This document shows, piece by piece, positions 48,833-57,129 of a stretch of DNA of 64,000 nt. Within the stretch, counting starts at the first letter, position 1; every line of letters begins with the position of its first letter. This DNA is from Silvania hatchlandensis (GTDB taxonomy: Bacteria > Pseudomonadota > Gammaproteobacteria > Enterobacterales > Enterobacteriaceae): NCBI RefSeq assembly GCF_025564065.1, contig NZ_JAMGZK010000054.1, positions 62,001-126,000 of the forward strand, read 5' to 3'. The translations under genes were made by a program, and so were the position numbers. The notes under the pieces are model-generated. The model was given only the letters and a program-made list of their open reading frames with translations. It searched no databases and had not been told where the DNA came from.

Positions 48833-49582
48833 ATGGTAATTCCTGTTGAAAACGTCCAGTCCCACGACCTGCTTACCACCATCAGCAGCCGCGAAATCGC
48901 GAAGATGACCGGTATTGCCCATGCCGAGGTGAAGCGCATGGTCACAAGCCTGGAAACGGCGCAGCGTCTTTCGCAGCCGGTAACGGCCCGTGCGTATGAG
49001 CGTGAAGGTGAAACGTGGCAGGAGTTTTTGCTGAACAAACGGGACTCCCTGCTGACCGTTTCACGTCTCTCTCCGGGCTTTACGGCCGCGATGCTGGATT
49101 GCTGGCAGGAGCGTGAGCGAAACGTCAATATCCCTGACTTCACCAACCCGGCGGTGGCGGCACGTGCCTGGGCCGAGCAGTATGAAAAACGCCAGCGGGC
49201 AGAGGAACAGCTGGCCCTGTGCGCGCCAAAGGCGGCGTTTTTTGACCAGTTCGTCAAGGTGAATGAGTCGCTGGGTTTTCGTCAGCTCTGTAAAACCTTT
49301 AAAGCCAAAGAGCCCGAGTTTCGGGCGTTCTTGCTGGCGCGCAACATCATGCAGCGCGTCGGCGGGGCGCTGGTTCCGCCCGCACACCACATCGAGGCGG
49401 GATATTTTACCCTGCACAGCGGCGTGGGTGATAACCAGCGCACCTGGTCCCAGGCGCGCTTTACCGCGCGTGGCGTGAAATGGGTGGCTGACCTGTGGGC
49501 TAAACACCTGTCATCGCTGGCCATTGAGATGCCCCGTACGGAACGCAGCGAGGGAGCCGCCTCGCCGCAGAGCTGGCTGTAG
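48833..49582 (+). CDS. Orphan phage antirepressor, KilAC domain
   Basis: A 249-residue protein with a Rha/Ant-like N-terminus (SREIAKMTGIAHAEVKRMV) and a C-terminal KilAC (ANT) domain (PKAAFFDQFV, LCKTFKAKEPEFRAFL, YFTLHSG). These proteins inactivate phage repressors or act as phage regulators. ATG at 48833 is 8 bases after AGGGG; a GTG at 48824 would overlap that site. A TATACTAT promoter element lies about 50 bases upstream. No integrase, repressor or structural phage gene is nearby, so this is a lone domesticated or relic gene, yet its frame is intact. Confidence 0.8.
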   Translation: MVIPVENVQSHDLLTTISSREIAKMTGIAHAEVKRMVTSLETAQRLSQPVTARAYEREGETWQEFLLNKRDSLLTVSRLSPGFTAAMLDCWQERERNVNIPDFTNPAVAARAWAEQYEKRQRAEEQLALCAPKAAFFDQFVKVNESLGFRQLCKTFKAKEPEFRAFLLARNIMQRVGGALVPPAHHIEAGYFTLHSGVGDNQRTWSQARFTARGVKWVADLWAKHLSSLAIEMPRTERSEGAASPQSWL

Positions 49583-49604
49583 ATTTCTCCTCTGAACAGG
49601 CCGG

Positions 49605-50561
49605 TCAAACTTCCTCTGGGGTCTGGCTGGCTTCCCGCAGCGCGCCCGGCGACTGGCCGACAATCCGCTTAAACGCCCGGCTGAAGGCCGCCAGCGAACC
49701 GTAGCCGAGGCGCAGGGCCACGGTTTCGATCGGCAGATTTTCCTGGCTGATATACTGAATCGCCAGCCGCATCCGCAGCTCGCTGAGGTATTTCGCCGGG
49801 GTCGTGCCGGTAGCGGAGAGAAAGCGCTCGGCAAACACCGACCGCGAGGTGCCCGCCTCTTTGGCCAGTTCCGCCACGCTCCAGTTTACCCCCGGCTGCT
49901 GATGCATGGCGTAAATCGCCCGGCTCAGGCGCGGGTCGCGCAGTACCTGCACCCATCCGGTGGCTTTGCCGCAGCCCGCCTCGACCCAGCCGCGCACGAT
50001 CAGCGCCGCCACCACGTCGGCAAGCCGGGCGAGGATCCCGGCAAAACCGACCTGCCGCTCCATCGATTCCCGCTCCATAGCGGCGAGAAGCGGGTGGATC
50101 TCCGGCCAGGTGGACATCAGGCGACTCACCATCATCACTTCCGGCATCGCTTTGATCAGCGGCTGCATCCCACCCAGCTCGAAATCCATACATCCACTGA
50201 ATATCACTACATTGTCGCTGTCTGGACAGGGCTCGCAGTGAATATCACACACCGTGTTGCAGATCGGCTCGCTCGGAAAAGCCGTCACCGGTATCACCGT
50301 CGCATTGTCGTCTGAGAGCAGGTCATGGGGATCGCCGTTGGGGATAAACAACGCATCGCCGCTGTTGAGCGCAAAGCGCGCCCCGCTGCGCATGCGCAGT
50401 ACCGCCGGGCCACGGCTGACAAAGTGAAACTGGGCCTTACCAGGGGCAAAGCCAAAGGCCACGCCAAACGGCGCGCTGGCGACAATCCGTCGGTATCTAA
50501 CACCCGACAGGCGCATGCCGCGCAGTAATTCGCTGATCATATCAGGGGGCTGGAGGGGCAT
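49605..50561 (-). CDS. AraC-family regulator with cupin domain and Cys-rich loop
   Basis: A 318-residue protein with an N-terminal cupin_6 sensor (about 20-190) and a C-terminal AraC double helix-turn-helix (about 215-310, GTSRSVFAERF and LGYGSLAAFSRAFKR). The sensor carries C101, C105, C109, C112 and C124 (CX3CX3CX2C, then one more), which suggests metal or redox sensing, as in the related RclR group, though the spacing differs. It is divergent from the NepI-like exporter by 115 bases and is its probable regulator. Convergent with the antirepressor. Confidence 0.82.
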   Translation of the reverse strand: MPLQPPDMISELLRGMRLSGVRYRRIVASAPFGVAFGFAPGKAQFHFVSRGPAVLRMRSGARFALNSGDALFIPNGDPHDLLSDDNATVIPVTAFPSEPICNTVCDIHCEPCPDSDNVVIFSGCMDFELGGMQPLIKAMPEVMMVSRLMSTWPEIHPLLAAMERESMERQVGFAGILARLADVVAALIVRGWVEAGCGKATGWVQVLRDPRLSRAIYAMHQQPGVNWSVAELAKEAGTSRSVFAERFLSATGTTPAKYLSELRMRLAIQYISQENLPIETVALRLGYGSLAAFSRAFKRIVGQSPGALREASQTPEEV

Positions 50562-50676
50562 TACGGGATTCCCGGACGATTAATCAATAATTGGAGATTA
50601 TATGTCATAGATCGTCTGCGGGGAACTTCCTATGATTTGCGACATACGTCACATATTAATAACCGGAGAGTAACAG

Positions 50677-51873
50677 ATGAATTCATCCATCAGCGCAAAC
50701 GAGGCCAGCGCGCCTATTGTCCCCGCCTGGCGCGCGGTCTGGTCGCTGGGGCTGGGGGTGTTCGGCCTGATCATCGCCGAGTTTTTACCCGCCAGCCTGT
50801 TGACGCCAATGGCCGAAAGTCTTGGCGTCAGCGAGGGCGTCGCCGGGCAATCGGTCACCGCCACCGCGCTGGTGGCGCTGGTCACCGGCCTGCTGATCAC
50901 CTCCGCCACCAAAAGTATCGATCGTCGCTGGGTACTGATGTTCTTCTCGGTGCTGCAGATCGTCTCCAGCCTGATGGTGGCCTTCGCCCCGTCGCTGCAC
51001 GTGCTGCTGATGGGGCGCTTATTGCTGGGTGTGGCGATTGGCGGCTTCTGGGCGATGTCCACCGCCACCGCCATGCGGCTGGTGCCCGCCAGCGATGTGC
51101 CAAAAGCACTGGCGATTATCTTCTCCGGCGTGTCGATTGCCACCGTGGTGGCGGCTCCACTGGGGAGCTATCTCGGCAGCCTGATCGGCTGGCGCAACGT
51201 GTTTCTGCTCTGCGTTATCCCGAGCCTGCTGGCGCTGGTGTGGCAGCTGTGGGTTCTGCCGTCGATGCGCCCGGAGAACAGCGGCAGCCTGCGCACGCTG
51301 GTGCGGGTGCTGCGCCGTCCGGGGATGATGGGCGGTCTGCTGGCGACAATCCTGATTTTCAGCGGTCACTTCGCCTTCTTTACCTACCTGCGGCCGTTCC
51401 TTGAGACGGTGGGGCAGGCGAACGTAGAGACCGTCTCGCTGATTCTGCTCGGCTTTGGCGTGGCGAACTTCGTTGGCACTTCGATTGCCGGGCATCTGCT
51501 GGCGCGCAATCTGCGTCTGACCCTGGCGCTGGTACCGTTCGCAATGGGGATCCTCGCGCTGCTGATGGTAGCCTTTGGTCATCTGGCGATGGTCGACGGT
51601 CTGCTGGTCACCCTGTGGGGCTTCGCCTTCGGGCTGGTGCCGGTGGGCTGGTCAACCTGGCTGGCGACCACCGTCACTGACGAGGCCGAAAGCGCGGGTG
51701 GCTTGATGGTTGCGTCGATTCAACTGGCGATCAGCGCCGGCGCGGCAGGGGGCGGAGCAGTGTTCGATCTTAACGGTGCCAGTGGGGTATTTACCGCCAG
51801 CGGCGTGTTGCTGGTGGCGGCGATGGTAATGGTACTGGCTGGGGTGCGGGTCAAACCGGTAGTGTCCGAATAA
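50677..51873 (+). CDS. DHA1-family MFS exporter, NepI-like
   Basis: A 398-residue, 12-helix transporter aligning with E. coli NepI (purine ribonucleoside efflux) in the EFLPVSLLTPMA-type helix 1, SEGVAGQSVT, GRxLLGVAIGGFWAMS and FALVPVGWSTW-type segments. Divergence is large enough that the substrate may differ. ATG at 50677 follows GGAG. The adjacent AraC-type gene probably controls it. Confidence 0.8.
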   Translation: MNSSISANEASAPIVPAWRAVWSLGLGVFGLIIAEFLPASLLTPMAESLGVSEGVAGQSVTATALVALVTGLLITSATKSIDRRWVLMFFSVLQIVSSLMVAFAPSLHVLLMGRLLLGVAIGGFWAMSTATAMRLVPASDVPKALAIIFSGVSIATVVAAPLGSYLGSLIGWRNVFLLCVIPSLLALVWQLWVLPSMRPENSGSLRTLVRVLRRPGMMGGLLATILIFSGHFAFFTYLRPFLETVGQANVETVSLILLGFGVANFVGTSIAGHLLARNLRLTLALVPFAMGILALLMVAFGHLAMVDGLLVTLWGFAFGLVPVGWSTWLATTVTDEAESAGGLMVASIQLAISAGAAGGGAVFDLNGASGVFTASGVLLVAAMVMVLAGVRVKPVVSE

Positions 51874-51906
51874 CAAAAAAACCCGGAACAGCGCTGCCGT
51901 TCCGGG
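51874..51906 (-). terminator. Terminator of the HpaX-like permease gene
   Basis: CCCGGAAC/GTTCCGGG 8-bp stem, followed by eight T on the minus strand. It also overlaps the end of the convergent exporter gene. Confidence 0.78.
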
Positions 51907-51923
51907 CTTAATCGTTCATACCA

Positions 51924-53321
51924 TTACGACTGCGGTTCGGGCTTCTGCATCGGAATCAATGCAATTACCACCGCGCCCAGCACCAGGAACCCGGCCACCA
52001 TAAAGATCCCGGCGTTAAAGTTGCCGGTGACATCCTTCATCCATCCCATCAGCAGCGGACCCAGCGCGGCACCGGTCATCCCGGTGGCGTTGATCACCGC
52101 AATCCCCAGCGCACGGGCGCGCAGCGAGATGGCGCGGTCAGGCGTGGTCCAGAAAATCACCATTGCCGCAAAGGCACCGGCCGAGGCCATGATAATCCCG
52201 GTGAACTGCAGCATCGGATCGCGGCTGGAAGCGGTCAGGATCCAGCCCGCAGCGGCAAACAGGTACGGCAGCAGGGTATGGATTTTACGCTCGTTGTACT
52301 TATCTGAACGCTTACTCCACCACACCATCGCCACGATGGTACACACCTGCGGAATGGCGCTTAGCAAGCCGATGGTCACGTTGCTGCTCTCCTGGTTGAA
52401 ACTGCGCAGGATCAGCGGCGTCCAGACGCTCAGGGCGCTCAGGGTGTTGGTCAGGCAGAAGTAGGCCAGCGTATAGAGCATGATCGTCGGGGTGAACAGC
52501 TCGCGGAACATGCTACGCTGCGTCGGTACCAGGGTGGCTTTTTCCCGCTGCTGGGTGCTGATGGCATTCAGGCGATCTGCCTCGAGCATCTCATTCAGAC
52601 AGGCTTTGTCATCGTCGGTCAGCCAGCGCGCCTTCGACGGGCTGTCATCCAGCCAGAACCAGACCACAAAGCCCAGAATCACCGACGGGAAGCCTTCCAG
52701 CAGGAACAGCCACTGCCAGCCCTTCAGGTTCATTACCCCGTCGAGGTTCAGAATATACCCCGAGGCCAGCGACCCCAGCGCCATCGTAACCGGCATGGCA
52801 ATCATAAACAGGGCGTTGGCGCGTGCACGATAGTGCGCCGGGAACCAGAAGGTTAAATACAGCAGCAGGCCCGGCAGGAAGCCCGCTTCGGCGATCCCCA
52901 CCATCATGCGCAGCACATACAAACTACCAGGGCCGGTGGCGAACATGGTGGCGGTGGACGCAATCCCCCAGACCACCATCAGAATGGCGATCCAGCGCCG
53001 GGCGCCCACGATACTTAGCATCACGTTGCTCGGGATCCCGCAGATCACGTACATCACGTAAAACAGGGTGGTGGCCAGACCAAACATGGTGCTGGTCAGG
53101 CCCAGATCTTTGCCCATCGTCAGGCCGGCAAAGCCAATGTTGATGCGGTCGAGGTACGAGAAGACGAACAGGATGAACAAAAAAGTGATCAGTCTCCGGA
53201 ACAACTTTTTGATCACGATCTGCTGACGCGGATCCAGCGTGGCGTCGGCAGAGGAGGGGGGAGCGAGCACGTCGGAGCGTGTCTGTTCCATCGATAGACT
53301 GTCGTTCATGAAAAGCTCCAC
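51924..53321 (-). CDS. HpaX-like aromatic-acid MFS permease (ACS family)
   Basis: A 465-residue anion:cation symporter family protein, strikingly similar to E. coli HpaX (4-hydroxyphenylacetate permease) over LFRRLITFLFILFVFSYLDR-type helix 1, MVGIAEAGFLPG, WQWLFLLEGFPSV and FWTTPDRAISLRARA. It is divergent from the MarR-type iacR. An arylacetate such as indole-3-acetate or 4-hydroxyphenylacetate is the likely substrate (inference). Another ATG four codons in is possible. Confidence 0.82.
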   Translation of the reverse strand: MELFMNDSLSMEQTRSDVLAPPSSADATLDPRQQIVIKKLFRRLITFLFILFVFSYLDRINIGFAGLTMGKDLGLTSTMFGLATTLFYVMYVICGIPSNVMLSIVGARRWIAILMVVWGIASTATMFATGPGSLYVLRMMVGIAEAGFLPGLLLYLTFWFPAHYRARANALFMIAMPVTMALGSLASGYILNLDGVMNLKGWQWLFLLEGFPSVILGFVVWFWLDDSPSKARWLTDDDKACLNEMLEADRLNAISTQQREKATLVPTQRSMFRELFTPTIMLYTLAYFCLTNTLSALSVWTPLILRSFNQESSNVTIGLLSAIPQVCTIVAMVWWSKRSDKYNERKIHTLLPYLFAAAGWILTASSRDPMLQFTGIIMASAGAFAAMVIFWTTPDRAISLRARALGIAVINATGMTGAALGPLLMGWMKDVTGNFNAGIFMVAGFLVLGAVVIALIPMQKPEPQS

Positions 53322-53370
53322 ATTGCGATTATAGGTATTGTTGTCCCGTGCAACCTGAACACGTGGCTAA

Positions 53371-53400
53371 CGTATAGAAAACCGCAGGTATGGACGTCAA
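53371..53400 (-). promoter_or_regulatory. Sigma-70 promoter of the HpaX-like gene
   Basis: On the minus strand TTGACG is followed after 18 bases by TATACG, about 50 bases before the start codon. The surrounding DNA is AT-rich. Confidence 0.5.
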
Positions 53401-53524
53401 TTTTATGTTTAAAAAATGATACGCAATTGTTAATCACGTAGCATTTTTGAATCGTAATGCGAGATCGATCGGCTTTCGCCAGCCTCGCTGCGCGGCAGCA
53501 CCCGCTGGTGGGTGTGAAGAGGCT

Positions 53525-53552
53525 ATAGCGGGCGGGAAATAGCGGGTATAAT
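53525..53552 (+). promoter_or_regulatory. iacR promoter with direct repeats
   Basis: ATAGCGGG occurs at 53525-53532 and again at 53539-53546, 14 bases apart, immediately followed by a perfect TATAAT (53547-53552) that lies 34 bases before iacR. The repeats cover where the -35 would be, so they may be a regulator-binding site. Confidence 0.45.
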
Positions 53553-53586
53553 TGCCGCCATTGCGCCGCTTCAGGAAAGGAACCTC

Positions 53587-54051
53587 ATGAGTCATATCCC
53601 CCCATCGTCGGACACCGATTCCGGCTTTCATCGCGAAGCGTTCCCGTTTTACTGGATAGTTAATGTCTACGCGCGCTACACGCAAGTGATGGAAATTGAA
53701 CTGAAAAAGGTGCAGCTCGATGTCTCCCGCTTTCGGGTATTGATGATCACCGAGCAGTATGGCAAAGCCAGCATCTCTCAGATCTCCGAGTACGCGATGA
53801 CCAAAATGCCGACTGTCACCAAAATTGTCGGTCGCCTGCGCGATGACGGCATGGTGACCACCGCCAGCAGCGTGCAGGATGCCAGGGTAACCGAAGTGAT
53901 GCTTACCGATGTCGGACGCGAAAAAGTGGCCGACGCGCACCGTCTCGCCAGCAAGGTTTTTGAGAAGGGATTTAAGGGCATGAGTGCCGCCCAGATGGAA
54001 AAAATGAACCTCTCCCTGGCGAAGGTTCTCGATAATCTCAACGATCTCTGA
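53587..54051 (+). CDS. iacR: MarR-family regulator, probable IacR
   Basis: A 154-residue MarR-family winged-helix protein (SQISEYAMTKMPTVTKIVGRLRDDG as helix-turn-helix, then the wing VQDARVTEVMLTDVG). In characterised iac clusters the repressor IacR is of this family, released by IAA. Position next to iacH and the HpaX-like permease fits. It has a strong AGGAAAGGAA ribosome site and its own terminator, so it is transcribed apart from the catabolic operon. Confidence 0.8.
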   Translation: MSHIPPSSDTDSGFHREAFPFYWIVNVYARYTQVMEIELKKVQLDVSRFRVLMITEQYGKASISQISEYAMTKMPTVTKIVGRLRDDGMVTTASSVQDARVTEVMLTDVGREKVADAHRLASKVFEKGFKGMSAAQMEKMNLSLAKVLDNLNDL

Positions 54052-54130
54052 CCCGCCAGCGGACAGAATTGCGGTTTTGTGACAGCCTTAAAAATTCCAG
54101 ATAACCCACTGTAAAACAATCACTTTATTT

Positions 54131-54164
54131 AAAGCCACCCCAATCGTCAGGGCGGCTTTTTTTT
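54131..54164 (+). terminator. Terminator of iacR
   Basis: AAAGCC(A)CCC pairs with GGG(C)GGCTTT with one mismatch; the loop is about 9 bases, followed by eight T. Confidence 0.75.
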
Positions 54165-54382
54165 CATTCCCGCGGAAATTTTATTGTTATTTTTCATCGT
54201 CCTGAATCACTTTTCACGAATGTTATTAAAATGTTTCAGTGTTACCGTTTGGTAAAATTAACGTGAATTATTACTTGAATATTCATCTAAATATCGCATG
54301 ATTGATTTAACTTCACGCGGGTTGAAGACGCAGCGCAGACTGCTTACCCGAATATGATTCGTTTTTTCTGGTTAAGGTGTGA
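54165..54382 (+). promoter_or_regulatory. AT-rich promoter region of the iac operon
   Basis: Markedly AT-rich compared with the flanking genes. It contains two small palindromes: TTACC-GTTT-GGTAA (54242-54255) and TGAATATTCA (54276-54285). TTGAAT at 54275-54280 could be a -35 with ATGATT 17 bases on, so the second palindrome would overlap the -35. These are candidate IacR sites. Confidence 0.4.
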
Positions 54383-55510
54383 ATGATGCAGCCAGTTACT
54401 GAGAGCAATGGTTACGTACAACGGTTTACCTTCGGTGAGGGCGACCTTTGTTTCGCGGTGAAAGACACGCTGGATATCGCCGGTTTTCCAACCCGTGCAG
54501 GCTGCCCGGCACTGGCAGATCGCCCGGCGGCAACACAGCATGCCGGGGTGGTCGCCACGCTGTTGCAACAGTGCTGCGTCCTGACCGGCAAAACCGCTCT
54601 GCACGAGCTGGCGTTTGGCGTCACCGGCATCAACCCCTGGGGCGGCACCCCGCGTAACCCACAGTTTCCGGCGCTGATCCCGGGTGGATCCTCCAGCGGT
54701 TCGGCGGCGGTGGTGGCTTCCGGTGAGGTGGACTTCGCCCTCGGCACCGACACCGGCGGTTCGGTGCGGATGCCCGCCGCCTGTTGCGGCGTGATCGGCC
54801 TGAAGCCGACTTTTGGTGCGCTGAACCGGGAAGGGGTGATGCCCGCGCATAGCTCGCTGGACTGCGTCGGGATCTTCGTCCGCCGGGCCCGCGTCCTGCG
54901 TCAGGTGCTGACCCGTCTCGCCATCCCGGTGAACGCGCCGCTGCCCGCGCTGCCTGCCATCGGCTTTATCCCGGCCGCCACGCCTGAAATCGATTCCCTG
55001 CTGCTGAACGCGCTGGCGCAACTCGACCTGCATCCGCAGCAAATTGACCTGCCTCTGCTTAACGATGCCCACCGCGCCGGGCTGACCCTGATCAGCCATG
55101 AGAACTGGCAGGCGTTCAACCCGCTTTTGAGCAGCGGCGCGGTCTCCGCCGATGTGGCGGCCCGTATCCGCGCCGGGGAAAGCATCGACGCCGACGCCCT
55201 GAAAACGGCGGAAAACACCCGCCAGACCTTCACCGCCGAGGTCGATGCCCGGCTGGCGAAAACCCCGCTGCTGGCGCTGGCGACCCTGCCGGAGCTGCCG
55301 CCGACGCTGGCCGAGGCCCAGGATCCGATCAGCGTGGTGAACCTCACCCGGCTGGTGCGCCCGTTCAACCTCAGCGGCCACCCGGCGCTGAGCCTGCCGA
55401 TGGGCACTCTTGATGGTCGCCCGGTGGCGCTGCAGCTGGTTGCTGCCAAAGGCCAGGACGGTTTGCTGCTGCAGGCCGCCGAATGGCTGACCGGGCGACG
55501 ACGCGACTAA
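54383..55510 (+). CDS. iacH: Amidase-signature hydrolase IacH
   Basis: A 375-residue amidase-signature enzyme. The Ser-cisSer-Lys triad is visible as K27 (FAVKDTLD), the serines of GGSSSGS (103-105) and S127 (TDTGGSVRMP). IacH of known clusters is such a protein; its exact step is unsettled, and hydrolysis of IAA-amide conjugates or of a pathway amide are both possible. It is relatively short for the family. First gene of the operon; a second ATG is adjacent. A 102-base gap with hairpins separates it from iacA. Confidence 0.82.
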   Translation: MMQPVTESNGYVQRFTFGEGDLCFAVKDTLDIAGFPTRAGCPALADRPAATQHAGVVATLLQQCCVLTGKTALHELAFGVTGINPWGGTPRNPQFPALIPGGSSSGSAAVVASGEVDFALGTDTGGSVRMPAACCGVIGLKPTFGALNREGVMPAHSSLDCVGIFVRRARVLRQVLTRLAIPVNAPLPALPAIGFIPAATPEIDSLLLNALAQLDLHPQQIDLPLLNDAHRAGLTLISHENWQAFNPLLSSGAVSADVAARIRAGESIDADALKTAENTRQTFTAEVDARLAKTPLLALATLPELPPTLAEAQDPISVVNLTRLVRPFNLSGHPALSLPMGTLDGRPVALQLVAAKGQDGLLLQAAEWLTGRRRD

Positions 55511-55523
55511 CCACCCGTTTCTT

Positions 55524-55600
55524 CACCTGACTCAACACTAACTCAGTGAGTACCACTCATTGCGGCAGCACTCGTCTTGCTGCGGGCCGCACACGCTTTT
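55524..55600 (+). other. Structured spacer between iacH and iacA
   Basis: The element ACTCA occurs at 55541-55545 and 55555-55559 with its complement TGAGT at 55547-55551 between, and another copy near 55530. A perfect hairpin GCAGCA-N7-TGCTGC follows at 55565-55583. No T-run follows. This is the only long gap in the operon. Confidence 0.45.
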
Positions 55601-55612
55601 CAGGAGGAAGTT

Positions 55613-56740
55613 ATGTCTGCTGTTCATGTTCGTGAGGAACTCGTTCCACTGCTGAATGACGTTGCGGCCCGCAGCGCAGATTTTGAGCAACAGCGTCACA
55701 TCTCTGACGACATCATCACCCGTTTTAAGCAGGTGGGCGTTTACCGCGCGCTGGTGCCCAAAATCTACGGCGGTGACGAGTGCTCCCCGGCGCAGTTCTG
55801 CGAGCTTGTCGAGCAGATCGCCACCGCGGATGGCTCCGCAGGCTGGGTCGCCAGCTTCGGCATGAGCCCGTTTTATCTCGGCGCGCTGCCGCCGGATACC
55901 CTGAAAGCACTCTACCGCGACGGCCCTGACGTGGTCTTTGCCGGCGGCATCTTCCCACCGCAGAAAGCGGTGCTGGCAGATGGCGGCTACCGCGTCAGCG
56001 GACGCTGGGGCTTTGCCAGCGGCAGCATGGGCGCCTCGGTATTTGGCGTCGGTATTCTGCCGGAAAGCGGTGAAACCCTGCCGCGAATGGCGGTCCTGCC
56101 GCGCGACAGCGTGCAGATCGACCCGGTATGGAACACCGTCGGCCTGGCGGGCACCGGCAGCCACGATCTGGTGGTTAACGATGCCTATGTCCCGCAGGAG
56201 TGGACCTTTGTTCGCGGTGGCGCCCTTAACCTGGAGGGCGCGCTGTACCGCTATCCGGTGCTGTCGCTGGCGACCCAGGTGCTCTCGGTGGTGGCCCTCG
56301 GCGTGGCCCGCGCGTCGCTTAACGAAATTTATGCCATTGCCCATCGTCAACAGTCGGTGACCGGTGCGCCGTGCCTGGCGGACCGTCCGCAGGCGCAGAT
56401 GCAGATTGCCCGCTGTGAAGCGGATTTGCGTTCGGCGCGAGCCTGGTTCTACGACGCCATTGACGATGTCTGGCAGTGCATCCTCGCCGGGGATGAACCC
56501 GCCCGCGAGCAGATCAATGCCCTGCGCCTGTCGTCCACCCACGTGACGCGCGTCGCCGCCGAGGTGACCCGTCAGGTGCTGGCGCTGAACGGCATGGGCG
56601 GCATCACCCTGAAAAGCCCGCTGCAGCGCTACGTGCGCGACACCCTGGTGATCACCCAGCACGCTTTCATGGGCGACCTCTCGTACCTCAATGCCGGTAC
56701 GGTCTATTTCGGCGGTAAACCACTGCCGGGTTATTTGTAA
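55613..56740 (+). CDS. iacA: Indole-3-acetate monooxygenase IacA
   Basis: A 375-residue acyl-CoA-dehydrogenase-fold flavin monooxygenase of the HsaA/HpaB-like group that uses reduced flavin to hydroxylate IAA at the indole ring, the first step of the iac route. Family segments visible are the N-terminal helix ISDDIITRFKQVGVYRALVPKIYGG (quoted in part: RFKQVGVYRALVPK), ATADGSAGWV, and WGFASGSMGA at the flavin site. ATG at 55613 follows AGGAGG. The reduced flavin would come from IacG at 61167. Confidence 0.87.
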   Translation: MSAVHVREELVPLLNDVAARSADFEQQRHISDDIITRFKQVGVYRALVPKIYGGDECSPAQFCELVEQIATADGSAGWVASFGMSPFYLGALPPDTLKALYRDGPDVVFAGGIFPPQKAVLADGGYRVSGRWGFASGSMGASVFGVGILPESGETLPRMAVLPRDSVQIDPVWNTVGLAGTGSHDLVVNDAYVPQEWTFVRGGALNLEGALYRYPVLSLATQVLSVVALGVARASLNEIYAIAHRQQSVTGAPCLADRPQAQMQIARCEADLRSARAWFYDAIDDVWQCILAGDEPAREQINALRLSSTHVTRVAAEVTRQVLALNGMGGITLKSPLQRYVRDTLVITQHAFMGDLSYLNAGTVYFGGKPLPGYL

Positions 56741-56761
56741 TTTTTACGACAGGAGTAACAG

Positions 56762-57118
56762 ATGAGCCAGACAACAACCTCACGCGTGCTGTTTTGCATC
56801 GGTGTAAATCAGAACTTTTTTGATGCCAGCGCGGCAGAAGCCAAACAGGTATGGGCCGCCTTCGGGGTGATGATGAAGGGTATCGACGAGACCCCGGGGA
56901 TCCGGGTTATCGGCAACATGGACGACGACCGCCTGATGGTTGGCCCGTCGACCACCGCCCCGTGGACCACCTACGTACTGGCGGATGCCGACACCCTTGA
57001 GAGCGTGGCCGCCGTCTGCAACCTTTTCCGCACCACCCCGGTGGGCGACAGCGGCAGCAAGCTGTGGAAGTACTGCAAGATTGAAGCCCGCGTCGGTCGC
57101 GAACTGATTATTCAGTAA
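56762..57118 (+). CDS. iacB: Small iac protein IacB
   Basis: A 118-residue soluble protein, 21 bases after iacA. Size, place and the RVLFCIGVNQNFFD opening agree with IacB of known iac clusters, a small protein of undefined catalytic role. It resembles small alpha/beta-barrel (EthD/Dabb-like) proteins in length only. No signal or membrane segment. Confidence 0.75.
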   Translation: MSQTTTSRVLFCIGVNQNFFDASAAEAKQVWAAFGVMMKGIDETPGIRVIGNMDDDRLMVGPSTTAPWTTYVLADADTLESVAAVCNLFRTTPVGDSGSKLWKYCKIEARVGRELIIQ

Positions 57119-57129
57119 CGGAGTCACTC

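Noticed and set aside
50637..51404. 255-codon frame overlapping the NepI-like exporter on the same strand
   Set aside because: Arg/Gly/Ala-rich out-of-frame reading of a transporter gene with clear helices in the other frame.
53434..53940. 168-codon frame opposite iacR
   Set aside because: Antisense to a MarR gene with a good helix-turn-helix and a strong ribosome site.
54344..55381. 345-codon open frame opposite iacH
   Set aside because: Same GC-driven artefact; overlaps the operon promoter and has no ribosome site.
55538..56662. 374-codon open frame opposite iacA
   Set aside because: Antisense shadow of a motif-supported flavin monooxygenase gene.
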